DNA of 64,000 nucleotides from CAVQCX01 sp963775335 (GTDB taxonomy: Bacteria > Pseudomonadota > Gammaproteobacteria > Chromatiales > Chromatiaceae), in NCBI GenBank assembly GCA_963775335.1, contig CAVZIJ010000005.1, forward strand, positions 1-64,000, written 5' to 3'. Under the pieces are notes generated by a model, which did no database searches, was not told the origin of the DNA, and saw nothing but the letters and a program-made list of their open reading frames with translations. A program made the position numbers and the translations under genes. Shown in pieces: positions 8,079-17,372 of the stretch. Every line of letters begins with the position of its first letter. Positions within the stretch are counted from its first letter, which is position 1.

Positions 8079-11000
8079 TCATTCCTCCTGGATCACGTCG
8101 CCCGATGTCAGCCCGAAGCCGGCCACCTCGGCAAACTCCTTGAGCGCAAATCCGTCCCCAAAGGAGACGCCGCCCCTGATCAGGATCTGCACCGCGGCCT
8201 GCTCGTCCCCCAGCGCCGCCCGAATGCCACGGATCGCGGTCTCGATAGCGGCGGCTGTGAGCTCGCGGTCGTTGAAGCGGATCTGAACCGCGCTCTCGCC
8301 TTCGCCCAGGATGATCTGAACCCCACGCAGCAGGGTGTCGCAGCGATCCTTGAAGCGCTGAATGAAGTTGAACACCTTGTCTGTGGTGTCGATAGAGACC
8401 CGCTTGGACGCAGCGAGCCGCGCCGGCTTGCGGTCGTCGATGATGACGCGGTCGTCGCCATCGGACGGGATCTGGATCTTGGCGCTCTTCTCCACCTCGC
8501 CGGCCTTGGCCGCGATGAGGATGGTGCAGCCCTTGGCCGGCACCGCGAAGGGTTGGGCGTAGAGCGTGCCCTCCTTGGGGTTGGTGCCGTCCAGGGTGTA
8601 GCGCAGCTCCGCCGCCGGGGTGCAGCGCAGCTCGACCTTGCGGGTGTCGGCGACCTTGTGGACCTCGTGGCGGACGGTGAGGTCCGCGGTCCAGCGGGTC
8701 GGCTCGCCGACCTGGTACTTGCCGGCGCTATCGACCGCGATGAAGTACAGGGTCGCGGCGTCGGTGCGGTAGTCCTCGAGGTCGTGGACCTGGTCGTCCT
8801 GAGCGGACACCGCGGCGCTCTTGCCGACATAGACGCGCGGGCTATCGCCGGCGTTGCGCGGGGTGAGCGACAGGCTGGTCTCGCCGCTGTCGCGGTTGGT
8901 CCCGAGCGGTGTGACATTCACCGAGGTCCTTTCGGCCGGAAACGGCCCCTTCTCGATGTGACCTTCGGGGGTCTGGCGCCAGCGGCCCTGTTTGAGGGCC
9001 TCGTCGCGCAGCATCTCTAACCCCCTTGCCCCGGGCATCCAGGGCCAGGTGGGATCGGTCTTGGCGCGCATCACCAGATCTCTCCAGGGGATACGGCGGT
9101 CCTTGGCGGACCACAGGTAGGTCTCGGCCATGGCCCAGTAGGCCGGCAGCTCGTCGGCCATATCCAGGGCGAGCTTGTTGTCGCAGCGTCCACTGGCCAG
9201 GAGCTTCTCGATCTGGGCCTCTGCGGCATGCTCGCCTTCACCAAAGCTCAAGCCGTTGTCGATGGTGGCCATGACCAGCTCACCGTGCTCACTCCCGGCA
9301 CCCCCGGGGAAGAACAGCCGGTTGTAGGCGCCAGAGACCGCTTTGGTGAAGCGCTCGGCCAGCTCTTCGAGCTTGTCGCGGGCCTCTTCGTACAGGGTGT
9401 CGCCGGGCTTGAGCTTGGCATGGATCTTCTCGACGGCGTACAGCTCCCGCAGTCGCGCCTCCACCTCGTTCGCGAGGTGGCTGTCGTTGCCCGACAGGAT
9501 CAGAACGTTGTTCTTCTCCTGCTGGAACTCGAAGAAGTTGCGGATCGTCTCCGGGGGGGTGCGTCCGTCGGGCTGCACCACCAGCAGGACCCGAACGCCT
9601 GCCAGCCGCACGTCGTCCAGACGCGGCATGATCTGGACCTCCTGGTAGGCCGCCTTGGACTTGCTCTGGGCCTGGAACAGCCCGGTGAGGCGGTTGATCA
9701 GGGCCTGTTCCAGCTTGGGTGCCGGAATCTGCCTGGCGTCGCGCTCGATGCGCCTGCCTAAGTTCTCGGTCTCCTTGAAGTAGAAGGCCTCGCCCTCCCG
9801 GTGCAGATACCAGGCGCGGTCGCGCAGGCGGTCCAGCCCGGCAAGAAATTCGTCGGCCTTGCGGTAGGGGGCGGCCAGGTACTCGATGACCTCAGCCTGG
9901 GTCAGACCGGTATGGGCACCGACGGCCCGGGACAGGGACGCGGAGAGCAGCAGCTTCGCCACCTGGGTGGCAGCGTCGCTGCCGAGATCTCCGTCGATCT
10001 CCTCGGCACGGGCGTTGCCGTGGTCGGCGATGTCGTTGACCACGGCCGGCAACAGCGCCGAGCTCACACGCTGGATCTCGTCACGCACCTCCGCATCGTT
10101 GAGGTCCAGGTGCTGGGTGCCGATCAGGAACACGTCGTTGGCCCCGCGGTTCCACACGCTGCGCAGCAGCCGGGCGGTGAACTGCATGAGGCCGCGGGTC
10201 TGGCGGAATCCTTCGTTCTCCTTGAACAGGGCCACCAGGTTCTTGAACGAGGGGTGGAAAGGGTAGGTCTGGCGGACCTCCTCGGCGACCTCCTCCATGG
10301 CCCGGGCGGTAATGTAGCCGCCGTCCTCGGCGGCCTTGACCTGCTCGGCGAAGGCCTCGGCCACGGAGTCGATCAGGGTGTCGCCGGGAAGCTCCGTGAA
10401 CAGGCGCTTCTTGAGGATCTCGTAGATCTCGTTGCCGGCGAGCTGCACCGGGGTGATGATCTGGGCCTGGCGCCGGGACTCCTGCTGGAGGTTGGACATG
10501 ATCCGCGCCAGGTCCTTGGTCTGGGCTTCGTAGCTGCCCGACAGGTTGGCGATGACCACGCAGCACCGGGGCAGCTTGATGGCTGCGGTCAGCAGGTTGC
10601 TGAGGGTGTAGGTGACCAGATCAGCCAGGGACCCCCTGCCGACCGAGCGAGTATCGGCGTTGAGCAGGTAAGGCGGCAGCTCGTCGAGCAGGATCAGGGT
10701 CGGCTCGTCGCCGATGATCTCCAGCCACTTCTTCTCGTCGATCCCCCGCGGGCCGTCAATCCAGTAGGGGCGCACCAGGTCGCCTTGGCCCAGCTGCTCG
10801 CCGATCTCGCCCCAGATGTAGTGCTCCGGATCGTTGCGCCCGTTGAACGCGGCGATTCGGGCGGGGCCGAAGTCCAGCCGGTCCGCCAGCTCGGCGGCCA
10901 GCACAGCAGGACGCAGGTGCGGGTGCTTGGCGAGCAGACCGAGGGCCACCATGAGGTGCGTCTTACCTCCACCCATGGCCTGGGCCAGCTCGAAAGCGGC

Positions 11001-11264
11001 CTGGTCGGACCGTCCCGCCAGCCGCAGCAGGCCCTCGCGGAACAGCGTGTCCATGCCCTGGGTGACATAGTTGCGGGCGAAGAACTCCGCCCCGTCGCCT
11101 TCGTCGCTGATCAGATCCGAGAGGTTCTCGATGGCCTCGGTCATCCGGTAGTCATTGACCATCGGATGGATCTTGCAGGCATCACGGACGGTTCCGAGCA
11201 CCTCGACCTCCTTGAGTCCGATTTCGGACGCCACTCGCTGGGCACCTGGGATTACCGACGGCAC
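8079..11264 (-). CDS. DUF499-family ATPase of Hma-like defence system
   Basis: This 1061-residue protein has Walker A AMGGGKTHLMVALG at about residue 95, Walker B LILLDELPPYLL at about 195, and a long helical ATPase body. A DUF499 ATPase is the conserved core of clusters that pair it with a DUF1156 methylase and a PLD helicase against phage. Near residue 900 an ELRYTLDGTNPKEGTLY segment resembles the small C-terminal beta domain of chitobiases, perhaps a binding module. The frame is uninterrupted and full length while the methylase and helicase downstream are broken. The start given is a GTG; later in-frame starts are possible. No promoter is obvious in the 150 bp between this gene and yicC. 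Confidence 0.8.
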   Translation of the reverse strand: MPSVIPGAQRVASEIGLKEVEVLGTVRDACKIHPMVNDYRMTEAIENLSDLISDEGDGAEFFARNYVTQGMDTLFREGLLRLAGRSDQAAFELAQAMGGGKTHLMVALGLLAKHPHLRPAVLAAELADRLDFGPARIAAFNGRNDPEHYIWGEIGEQLGQGDLVRPYWIDGPRGIDEKKWLEIIGDEPTLILLDELPPYLLNADTRSVGRGSLADLVTYTLSNLLTAAIKLPRCCVVIANLSGSYEAQTKDLARIMSNLQQESRRQAQIITPVQLAGNEIYEILKKRLFTELPGDTLIDSVAEAFAEQVKAAEDGGYITARAMEEVAEEVRQTYPFHPSFKNLVALFKENEGFRQTRGLMQFTARLLRSVWNRGANDVFLIGTQHLDLNDAEVRDEIQRVSSALLPAVVNDIADHGNARAEEIDGDLGSDAATQVAKLLLSASLSRAVGAHTGLTQAEVIEYLAAPYRKADEFLAGLDRLRDRAWYLHREGEAFYFKETENLGRRIERDARQIPAPKLEQALINRLTGLFQAQSKSKAAYQEVQIMPRLDDVRLAGVRVLLVVQPDGRTPPETIRNFFEFQQEKNNVLILSGNDSHLANEVEARLRELYAVEKIHAKLKPGDTLYEEARDKLEELAERFTKAVSGAYNRLFFPGGAGSEHGELVMATIDNGLSFGEGEHAAEAQIEKLLASGRCDNKLALDMADELPAYWAMAETYLWSAKDRRIPWRDLVMRAKTDPTWPWMPGARGLEMLRDEALKQGRWRQTPEGHIEKGPFPAERTSVNVTPLGTNRDSGETSLSLTPRNAGDSPRVYVGKSAAVSAQDDQVHDLEDYRTDAATLYFIAVDSAGKYQVGEPTRWTADLTVRHEVHKVADTRKVELRCTPAAELRYTLDGTNPKEGTLYAQPFAVPAKGCTILIAAKAGEVEKSAKIQIPSDGDDRVIIDDRKPARLAASKRVSIDTTDKVFNFIQRFKDRCDTLLRGVQIILGEGESAVQIRFNDRELTAAAIETAIRGIRAALGDEQAAVQILIRGGVSFGDGFALKEFAEVAGFGLTSGDVIQEE

Positions 11265-11413
11265 CCCCCCTGCCCCGGACGAGTCGCCCTGCTCAGTCTA
11301 GCCAGTCAAACGGGACACCCACGGTCTGCCTTGGCATCAGCCAGCCGCAGGGTGAAGGGGGTGCCATTGCCTGCCAGCCGTGCTGGATCACAATGCCCAT
11401 TCAGCACCTGGAA

Positions 11414-12280
11414 TCACTCGATGTTCTGGATCTGCTCGCGCATCTGCTCGATCAGGACCTTCATCTCCACGGCATGGCGCGTCACCTGCGCGTCGTTCGA
11501 CTTGGAGGTGATGGTATTGGCCTCGCGGTTGAGCTCCTGCATGAGAAAATCGAGCCGGCGCCCCGCCGCCTCCGGCGCGCCGAGCACCCGCTCGACTTCA
11601 TCGAGATGCGTGTTGAGCCGGTCGAGCTCCTCGTCCACGTCGAGCCGCTGCGCGAGCAGTACCATCTCCTGCTCGAGGCGCACCGCATCGAGCTGATCGG
11701 TCACCTCGGCAAGGCGCTGACGCAGCCGGTCCCTGATCCCGTCCAGAATCTGAGGCATCAGAGCACGCACCGCCCGCACGTGCTCACGCATCGTCCGGCA
11801 GCGCTGCCGCGTAATCTCGGCGAGCCGCTCCCCTTCACGGGTCCGGGTGGCGATCAGCTCATCGAGGGCCGCCGCCAACAGCTGCGCCGCGGCCTCTTGG
11901 ACCGGCGAGAGATCGACCTCAGCAGTCTCGACCACACCGGGCCAGCTCAGCAGATCCGCAACCGACAGCGGGGTCACCTCGCCGAGCTCCCCGGTGAGCT
12001 CGGCGGCTACGCCGAGCAATTGGTCCAGCACCCGACGATTGAGGCGCACCGGCGCGGCGGCGGTACCTGCGCCTTTGAAGCGCAGCGTCGCATCCAGCTT
12101 GCCGCGGCCCAGCCGGCCCGTCGCGCGCTCGCGTACCAGGGGCTCCAGGGCCCGCAGCTCTTCGGGTAGGCGTACGGACACCTCGAGGAAGCGGTGGTTG
12201 ACCGTGCGCAGCTCCCAAATCAGCTCGCCTTGGCCGTCGCGGGCCTCGGCACGCGCGAATGCAGTCATACTGCAGGTCAT
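11414..12280 (-). CDS. yicC: YicC family endoribonuclease
   Basis: This 288-residue protein carries the full YicC pattern: SMTAFARAEA at the N-terminus, ELRTVNHRFLEVSVRLPEEL next, and a C-terminal RRLDFLMQELNREANT and NDAQVTRHAVEMKVLIEQMR. YicC proteins are metal-dependent RNases linked to small-RNA turnover in E. coli. It is transcribed away from the kinase-phosphatase-rph group, and about 100 bp between the two starts holds both promoters. The neighbourhood yicC/rph/rdgB is conserved in gammaproteobacteria, which marks the right border of the accessory island. Confidence 0.92.
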   Translation of the reverse strand: MTCSMTAFARAEARDGQGELIWELRTVNHRFLEVSVRLPEELRALEPLVRERATGRLGRGKLDATLRFKGAGTAAAPVRLNRRVLDQLLGVAAELTGELGEVTPLSVADLLSWPGVVETAEVDLSPVQEAAAQLLAAALDELIATRTREGERLAEITRQRCRTMREHVRAVRALMPQILDGIRDRLRQRLAEVTDQLDAVRLEQEMVLLAQRLDVDEELDRLNTHLDEVERVLGAPEAAGRRLDFLMQELNREANTITSKSNDAQVTRHAVEMKVLIEQMREQIQNIE

Positions 12281-12381
12281 GATGATCCTTCGGCCCCGCG
12301 CCGGGGCGTTGCCCGCAAACGAGGATGTATCATAATGACCGCGCCGACGGCGTGCACCCTCACAGGAGCCCTCGCTCGCTT

Positions 12382-13320
12382 ATGACCGCCCCGCGCTCCA
12401 ACCTGCCAGCGGGCACAGTCATCGACTGTTACGAGATCGTGCGTCTGATGGGCAGCGGAGGATTCAGCCTGATCTACCTCGCCCGGGACGAAGACAGCCG
12501 CGACCAGGTGGTCATCAAGGAATACCTGCCAAAGAAGCTCGCCATGCGCGAAGAGGACCAGACCCGTGTCAGCGTGATCAGCGAGGCACGCCGCGACGCC
12601 TTCCATCACGGACGCAAGCTGTTCTATCAGGAGGCCAAGGCACTGGCGACCCTCAGGCATCCAAACATCGTTCGCGTGCGCAACTTCTTTCTGGCGAACG
12701 ATACGGCCTACCTGGTCATGGATTACGAGCACGGCAAAAACCTGGGCGCCTACATCAAGAAGCGGGGAGGCGGGCTGAGTATCAATTTCATGATGACCGT
12801 GTTTCCGCCTGTGCTCGACGCGCTCAATCTCATCCATTCCCGCGGCCAGCTGCACCTGGACATCAAGCCGAGCAACATCCACCTACGCCCAGGCGGAAAG
12901 CCCCTGCTTCTGGATTTCGGCGCGGTGCACCAGTTCGCCACCACCCGCAGCGACCAGCCTAGCCAGGTGGTGACCCCGGGCTTCTCGCCGCTGGAGCAGT
13001 ACTACGCTTCGGGCTATGTCGGCCCCTGGAGTGACGTGTACGCCATCGGCGCCAGCATGCGCGCCTGTCTCGACGGCAAGCCACCGCCCAGCGCTATCGA
13101 GCGCCACGCCCAGGACACACTCAAACCGGCGGTCGGCGTGTTTGCCCGCCGCTATCCCGCCTTCCTGCTCGAAGCCATCGACTGGGCCATGGAGATAGAC
13201 CCCCTGTTGCGGCCCCAGAATGCCGGCGCGCTGCTGGCAGTGCTGGTGGCCCGCTCCGAGCAAGGGGTCGGAGAGGCCCGCATGAGCCGGTCCGCCAATT
13301 CGAGCGCGCAAGGCGGCTGA
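12382..13320 (+). CDS. Serine/threonine protein kinase
   Basis: This 312-residue cytoplasmic kinase has the Hanks motifs in order: GSGGFSLIY glycine loop, VVIKEYLP lysine, HLDIKPSNIHL catalytic loop, LLDFGAVHQF and GFSPLEQYYASG in the activation segment. The catalytic loop reads HLD where most kinases have HRD, so regulation by activation-loop phosphorylation may differ, but the catalytic Asp, Lys and Asn remain. Start ATG 12382 (MTAPRSNLPAG) was preferred over an upstream in-frame codon because it has AGGAG about 13 bases upstream and begins at the conserved domain. The PP2C phosphatase follows 7 bp later, so the two form a reversible phosphorylation pair with unknown targets. Confidence 0.9.
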   Translation: MTAPRSNLPAGTVIDCYEIVRLMGSGGFSLIYLARDEDSRDQVVIKEYLPKKLAMREEDQTRVSVISEARRDAFHHGRKLFYQEAKALATLRHPNIVRVRNFFLANDTAYLVMDYEHGKNLGAYIKKRGGGLSINFMMTVFPPVLDALNLIHSRGQLHLDIKPSNIHLRPGGKPLLLDFGAVHQFATTRSDQPSQVVTPGFSPLEQYYASGYVGPWSDVYAIGASMRACLDGKPPPSAIERHAQDTLKPAVGVFARRYPAFLLEAIDWAMEIDPLLRPQNAGALLAVLVARSEQGVGEARMSRSANSSAQGG

Positions 13321-13327
13321 GGCAGCT

Positions 13328-14185
13328 ATGACCCTGCAGTACGACCTCGGCAAGGCCTCGGAGATCGGCGACCGTCGCAAGAACCAGGACCGATGCGGCG
13401 TGGCGGAGAGACCCGGCGCGGTGCTCCTGGTCCTGGCCGACGGAATGGGCGGCCACCCCAGGGGAGAGCTGGCCGCCGAAACCATCGTCAACACGTGCAT
13501 GCAGCTGTTTCGTGAGGCTGCGGGCCCCATCAAGGACCCGGTAGCGCTGCTTCACAAGCTGCTGCGCAAGGCCCACCGGGAGGTCATAGCCTTCGGCCGT
13601 CGGCGTCGGCCACCCATCGAGCCGCGCAGCACGGCCATCCTCGCACTGGTGAATGGTGGCCGCCTGCACTGGGCGCACCTGGGCGACAGCCGCCTGTATC
13701 TTTTCCGCAAGGGCGAGCTGATCGCCCAAACCGTCGATCACTCCTACGTGGAGAAGCTGCGCCAGCAAGGGATCATTTCGGACGAGGAGATCGACGGCCA
13801 CCCCTTCCGCAACTACGTCACGCGCTGCGTCGGGGGGGCCGCGGACCCGCCCATCGCCAGCACAGGGGGGCCGGTCGATCTGGAGCCAGGCGACGTGATC
13901 GTGCTCTGCTCCGACGGCCTCTGGGCTCAGATGGGCCCCGGTGCGATCGGCCGCGCCCTGGAACGCCCTGGGGGACTTGGGAGCATCGTGAGCGGCTTGG
14001 TCCGGACAGCCGCCCAGACTGCCGCCCCGGGCAGCGACAACGTCAGCGCGCTGGCACTGCGCTGGCTCGGTGAGGCCCGGCCCAAACCAAGCACCGAGGC
14101 CGGCAACGACCTGACGAGGGCGATCGCGGACATCAAGCACGCGCTCGCGCAGTTCGAGGCCGAACAACAACAGGAGAAACGATGA
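13328..14185 (+). CDS. PP2C-family serine/threonine phosphatase
   Basis: This 285-residue PPM/PP2C phosphatase shows the metal-binding and catalytic set: DRRKNQDRCG, VLADGMGGHPRG, WAHLGDSRLYLF, VLCSDGLWAQ and GSDNVSALAL. It is expected to remove phosphate from proteins phosphorylated by the kinase just upstream. The stop overlaps the rph start as ATGA, so kinase, phosphatase and rph are probably co-translated. A C-terminal tail of about 35 residues (TEAGNDLTRAIADIK onward) is helical and may be a small docking segment. Confidence 0.9.
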   Translation: MTLQYDLGKASEIGDRRKNQDRCGVAERPGAVLLVLADGMGGHPRGELAAETIVNTCMQLFREAAGPIKDPVALLHKLLRKAHREVIAFGRRRRPPIEPRSTAILALVNGGRLHWAHLGDSRLYLFRKGELIAQTVDHSYVEKLRQQGIISDEEIDGHPFRNYVTRCVGGAADPPIASTGGPVDLEPGDVIVLCSDGLWAQMGPGAIGRALERPGGLGSIVSGLVRTAAQTAAPGSDNVSALALRWLGEARPKPSTEAGNDLTRAIADIKHALAQFEAEQQQEKR

Positions 14186-14898
14186 GACCCAGCGGACGCC
14201 CCGCCGATCAGATGCGCCCCGTGCGCTTGCAGCGCCATTACACCAAGCACGCCGAGGGCTCGGTACTGGTGGCATTCGGCGACACCAAGGTACTGTGCAA
14301 CGCCTCCGTGGAGGACCAGGTCCCCCGCTTCCTGCGCGACCGGGGACAAGGGTGGGTGACGGCCGAGTACGGCATGCTGCCGCGCTCCACCTCCGAGCGC
14401 ATGGGCAGGGAGGCCGCGCGCGGGCGCCAGGGCGGACGCACCCTGGAGATCCAGCGTTTGATCGGCCGTTCGCTGCGCGCCGCGGTGGATCTTCCGGCGC
14501 TGGGCGAGCGCACCATCACCATCGACTGCGACGTGATCCAGGCCGACGGCGGGACACGAACGGCCTCCATCACCGGCGCCTTCGTAGCGCTGTGCGACGC
14601 CATCGAGACGCTCACGCGCGGTGGCCAGCTCGAGCGCAATCCCCTGGTCGCCCGGGTCGCCTCGGTGTCCGTGGGCATCTACCGGGGCGTACCGGTCCTG
14701 GATCTCGACTACGCGGAGGACTGCAAGGCCGAGACCGACATGAACGTGGTCATGAACGACGCGGGTGCCTTCATCGAGATCCAGGGCACCGCCGAGGGCC
14801 ATCCGTTCAGCGATACCGAGCTGCAACAGATGCTGGGGCTTGCCCGCCAAGGCGTCGCCCAGCTGCTTGCGGCCCAGCAGGCTGCGCTCGCCGAATAG
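14182..14898 (+). CDS. rph: Ribonuclease PH
   Basis: This 238-residue phosphate-dependent 3'-5' exoribonuclease trims tRNA 3' ends. The family begins MRPSGRPADQMRPV, and the RNase PH motifs GWVTAEYGMLPRST, GRTLEIQRLIGRSLRA and DCDVIQADGGTRTASITGA are complete. Length equals E. coli Rph. It overlaps the phosphatase gene by 4 bp and precedes rdgB by 25 bp, as in many gammaproteobacteria. Confidence 0.97.
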   Translation: MRPSGRPADQMRPVRLQRHYTKHAEGSVLVAFGDTKVLCNASVEDQVPRFLRDRGQGWVTAEYGMLPRSTSERMGREAARGRQGGRTLEIQRLIGRSLRAAVDLPALGERTITIDCDVIQADGGTRTASITGAFVALCDAIETLTRGGQLERNPLVARVASVSVGIYRGVPVLDLDYAEDCKAETDMNVVMNDAGAFIEIQGTAEGHPFSDTELQQMLGLARQGVAQLLAAQQAALAE

Positions 14899-14923
14899 CC
14901 GCCGGCGAAGGAGACCCCATCCG

Positions 14924-15532
14924 ATGAGCCGCTCTCACCGCGGCGAGCACATCGTGCTCGCCAGCAACAACGTTGGCAAGGTACGCGAGATCAACGAGCT
15001 GCTCGCCCAGCAGCAGATCCAGGTCGTTCCCCAGGCCGAGCACGGGGTCCCCGAGGCCGACGAGACGGGCTTGAGCTTCGTCGAGAATGCGATCCTCAAA
15101 GCGCGCAATGCCGCCCTGCACAGCGGGCTGGCCGCGATTGCCGACGATTCGGGCATCGAGGTCGACGCCCTGGCCGGAGCCCCGGGCATCTACTCGGCGC
15201 GCTACGCCGGCAAGGGGGCTTCAGATCTGGCCAACCTGGAGAAGCTGCTCGCGGACCTCGGGGGCATCCCCGAAGCCGAGCGCACCGCCCGATTCCAGTG
15301 CCTGATGGTCTACATGCGCCACGCCGAGGACCCCACGCCGCTGATCTGCCAAGGGACCTGGGAGGGGCTCGTCCTGGTCGACCCGCGGGGCGCCAACGGC
15401 TTCGGGTACGACCCGGTGTTCTACGTCCCGGACCAGGGCTGCTCCGCCGCCGAGCTGTCCTCGCAGGTGAAGAATCGGCTGTCCCACCGCGGCCAGGCGC
15501 TGCGCAAACTGCTGGCCGCGCTCTCTGACTGA
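14924..15532 (+). CDS. rdgB: XTP/dITP pyrophosphatase
   Basis: This 202-residue Ham1/RdgB protein hydrolyses non-canonical purine triphosphates (dITP, XTP) to monophosphates, keeping them out of DNA. Motifs are LASNNVGKVREINELL, ENAILKARNAAL, AIADDSGIEVDAL, GIYSARYAG and GFGYDPVFYVP. ATG 14924 was chosen because GAAGGAG lies 11-17 bases upstream; the in-frame extension to 14765 overlaps rph and has no family similarity. It is the last gene of the kinase-phosphatase-rph unit and converges on pstB. Confidence 0.96.
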   Translation: MSRSHRGEHIVLASNNVGKVREINELLAQQQIQVVPQAEHGVPEADETGLSFVENAILKARNAALHSGLAAIADDSGIEVDALAGAPGIYSARYAGKGASDLANLEKLLADLGGIPEAERTARFQCLMVYMRHAEDPTPLICQGTWEGLVLVDPRGANGFGYDPVFYVPDQGCSAAELSSQVKNRLSHRGQALRKLLAALSD

Positions 15533-15672
15533 GCGCCCGTTCTCAGCCCCTCAGGAGCCGAGCACGTTCGAGGATTCCTCGACTCCCAGGGGCCTCGTCG
15601 ACGGGTCGGCGGGCATGCCGATCGTCGGCCTGACGGCGACGCCGGTCAGCCTTGGGCCCTGGCCCGGGCGGA

Positions 15673-16530
15673 TCAGCCGTAGCGTCCGGTGATGTAGTCG
15701 CTGGTGCGCTCGTCCTGGGGGCTGGTAAAGACCGCCGCGGTCTCCCCTACCTCGATCAGCTTGCCGAGATACATAAAGGCCGTGTAGTCGGAGACGCGCG
15801 CGGCCTGCTGCATGTTGTGGGTGACGATGGCGATGGTGTAGTCCTTGCGCAGCTCGTCGAGCAGGTCCTCGATCTTCAGAGTGGAGATCGGATCGAGCGC
15901 AGAAGCAGGCTCGTCGAGCAGCAACACCTCGGGCTTGACCGCCACCGCGCGGGCAATGCAGAGCCGCTGCTGCTGACCGCCGGAGAGCTGAGTGCCGCTG
16001 TAGCGCAGCTTGTCCTTGACCTCATCCCAGAGGGCGGCCTTCTGCAGCGCCCATTCGACCCGCTCGTCCATGGCTGAGCGCGACAGCTTCTCATAGAGCC
16101 TCACGCCGAAGGCGATGTTGTCGTAGACCGACATGGGAAAGGGCGTCGGTTTCTGGAAAACCATGCCCACCTTGGCGCGCAGGGTGTTGAGGTCCTGGGA
16201 CTGGGCCAGGATGTCGCGCCCGTCGAGCGTGATGGTGCCGGTGGCGCGCTGGTTCGGGTACAGGTCGTAGATGCGGTTGAAGGTGCGCAGCAGGGTGGAC
16301 TTGCCGCAGCCCGAAGGTCCGATGAACGCTGTGATGCGCTTCTCGGAAATGTCGAGGTTCACCGAGTATAAAGCCTGGCTGCGCCCGTAATAGAAGTCCA
16401 GGTCGCGCACCTGCATCTTCGATCCCACGGCAACGCGTGCGCCGGACGGTTCGTCGAGAGCGTCGGCCTCCGGCAGGGCCAGGCCGTCGAGGGTGGAGGC
16501 TTCCGACTGAGACATGGGTTCAGTATCCAT
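15673..16530 (-). CDS. pstB: Phosphate ABC transporter ATP-binding protein
   Basis: This is the 285-residue ATPase of the high-affinity phosphate importer. Walker A GPSGCGKSTLLRTFNR, signature TQLSGGQQQRLCIAR, Walker B VLLLDEPASALDP and the switch His in IAIVTHNMQQA are all present. The first ~30 residues before MQVRDLDFYYG are a non-conserved extension. ATG 16530 (MDTEPMSQ) is chosen; it overlaps the pstA stop by 11 bp, and 16515 is an alternative. It is the last pst gene here; phoU, which often follows, is not in the window on this side. Confidence 0.96.
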   Translation of the reverse strand: MDTEPMSQSEASTLDGLALPEADALDEPSGARVAVGSKMQVRDLDFYYGRSQALYSVNLDISEKRITAFIGPSGCGKSTLLRTFNRIYDLYPNQRATGTITLDGRDILAQSQDLNTLRAKVGMVFQKPTPFPMSVYDNIAFGVRLYEKLSRSAMDERVEWALQKAALWDEVKDKLRYSGTQLSGGQQQRLCIARAVAVKPEVLLLDEPASALDPISTLKIEDLLDELRKDYTIAIVTHNMQQAARVSDYTAFMYLGKLIEVGETAAVFTSPQDERTSDYITGRYG

Positions 16531-17362
16531 GTTTAGGGGTCCGCAGTACGGTGCGGACGACGATGTTGAGAGCAAGGATGGTGAACGTGATGAGCAGGGC
16601 CCCCGCCCATGCCAGGTGATGCCAGTCCTCGTAGGGACTCATCGCGAACTGGAAGATCACCACCGGCAGGTTGGCGATGGGCCGGGCCATGTTGGTGCTC
16701 CAGAACTGGTTGTTCAGGGCCGTGAACAGCAGCGGAGCGGTCTCACCGGCGATGCGCGCCACCGACAACAGCACGCCGGTCATCAGCCCGCCGCGGGCCG
16801 CGCGCCAAACCACCACGATGATCACCTTCCAACGCGGGGCACCCAGGGCCATGCCGGCCTCCCGCAGGGAGTCGGGCACCAGCTGCAGCATGTCGTCGGT
16901 GGTGCGCACCACCACGGGCAGGACGATAAGCGCCAGAGCGACGCCGCCCGCCCAGCCGGAAAAGTGTCCCACCGGCTGCACCAGCAGGGCGTAGACGAAC
17001 ACGCCGATGATGATCGACGGGGCGCTCAGTAGCACGTCGTTGATGAAACGCACGGTGGCCGCCAGCCAGGTGCCATTGCCGAGCTCGGACAGCCAGGTGC
17101 CGGCCAGAAGTCCCACGGGCGCACCAATCAGCACGCCCACCAGGGTCAGCATGAGGCTGCCCAGGATGGCGTTGGACAGCCCCCCGGCGCTGCCCGGCGG
17201 CGGCGTGATCTGCGTGAACAACGTCGGCCCGATCCAGGGTAACCCCTGGGCGAGCAGCGTCCACAGCAGCCAGCCGAGGAAGAAAAGACCGACGGCCGTG
17301 GCGAAGACCGCCAGGCCGAGGGCGATTCCGTTGGTGATACGTCTACGTGTCAGCCGCTGCAT
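16520..17362 (-). CDS. pstA: Phosphate ABC transporter permease PstA
   Basis: This 280-residue inner-membrane permease has six predicted helices, starting with GIALGLAVFATAVGLFFLGW. The conserved loop MALGAPRWKVIIVVVWRAA is the ATPase-coupling (EAA) segment, and ARIAGETAPLLFTALNNQF is typical of PstA. It forms the channel with PstC and is driven by PstB. It lies 10 bp after pstC and overlaps pstB. Confidence 0.95.
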   Translation of the reverse strand: MQRLTRRRITNGIALGLAVFATAVGLFFLGWLLWTLLAQGLPWIGPTLFTQITPPPGSAGGLSNAILGSLMLTLVGVLIGAPVGLLAGTWLSELGNGTWLAATVRFINDVLLSAPSIIIGVFVYALLVQPVGHFSGWAGGVALALIVLPVVVRTTDDMLQLVPDSLREAGMALGAPRWKVIIVVVWRAARGGLMTGVLLSVARIAGETAPLLFTALNNQFWSTNMARPIANLPVVIFQFAMSPYEDWHHLAWAGALLITFTILALNIVVRTVLRTPKHGY

Positions 17363-17372
17363 CGAACCGTAC

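Noticed and set aside
9801..11696. A 631-codon open frame on the plus strand opposite DUF499 and yicC
   Set aside because: The protein has no recognisable domain and the frame is explained by high G+C opposite real genes; the minus-strand DUF499 and YicC motifs are clear.
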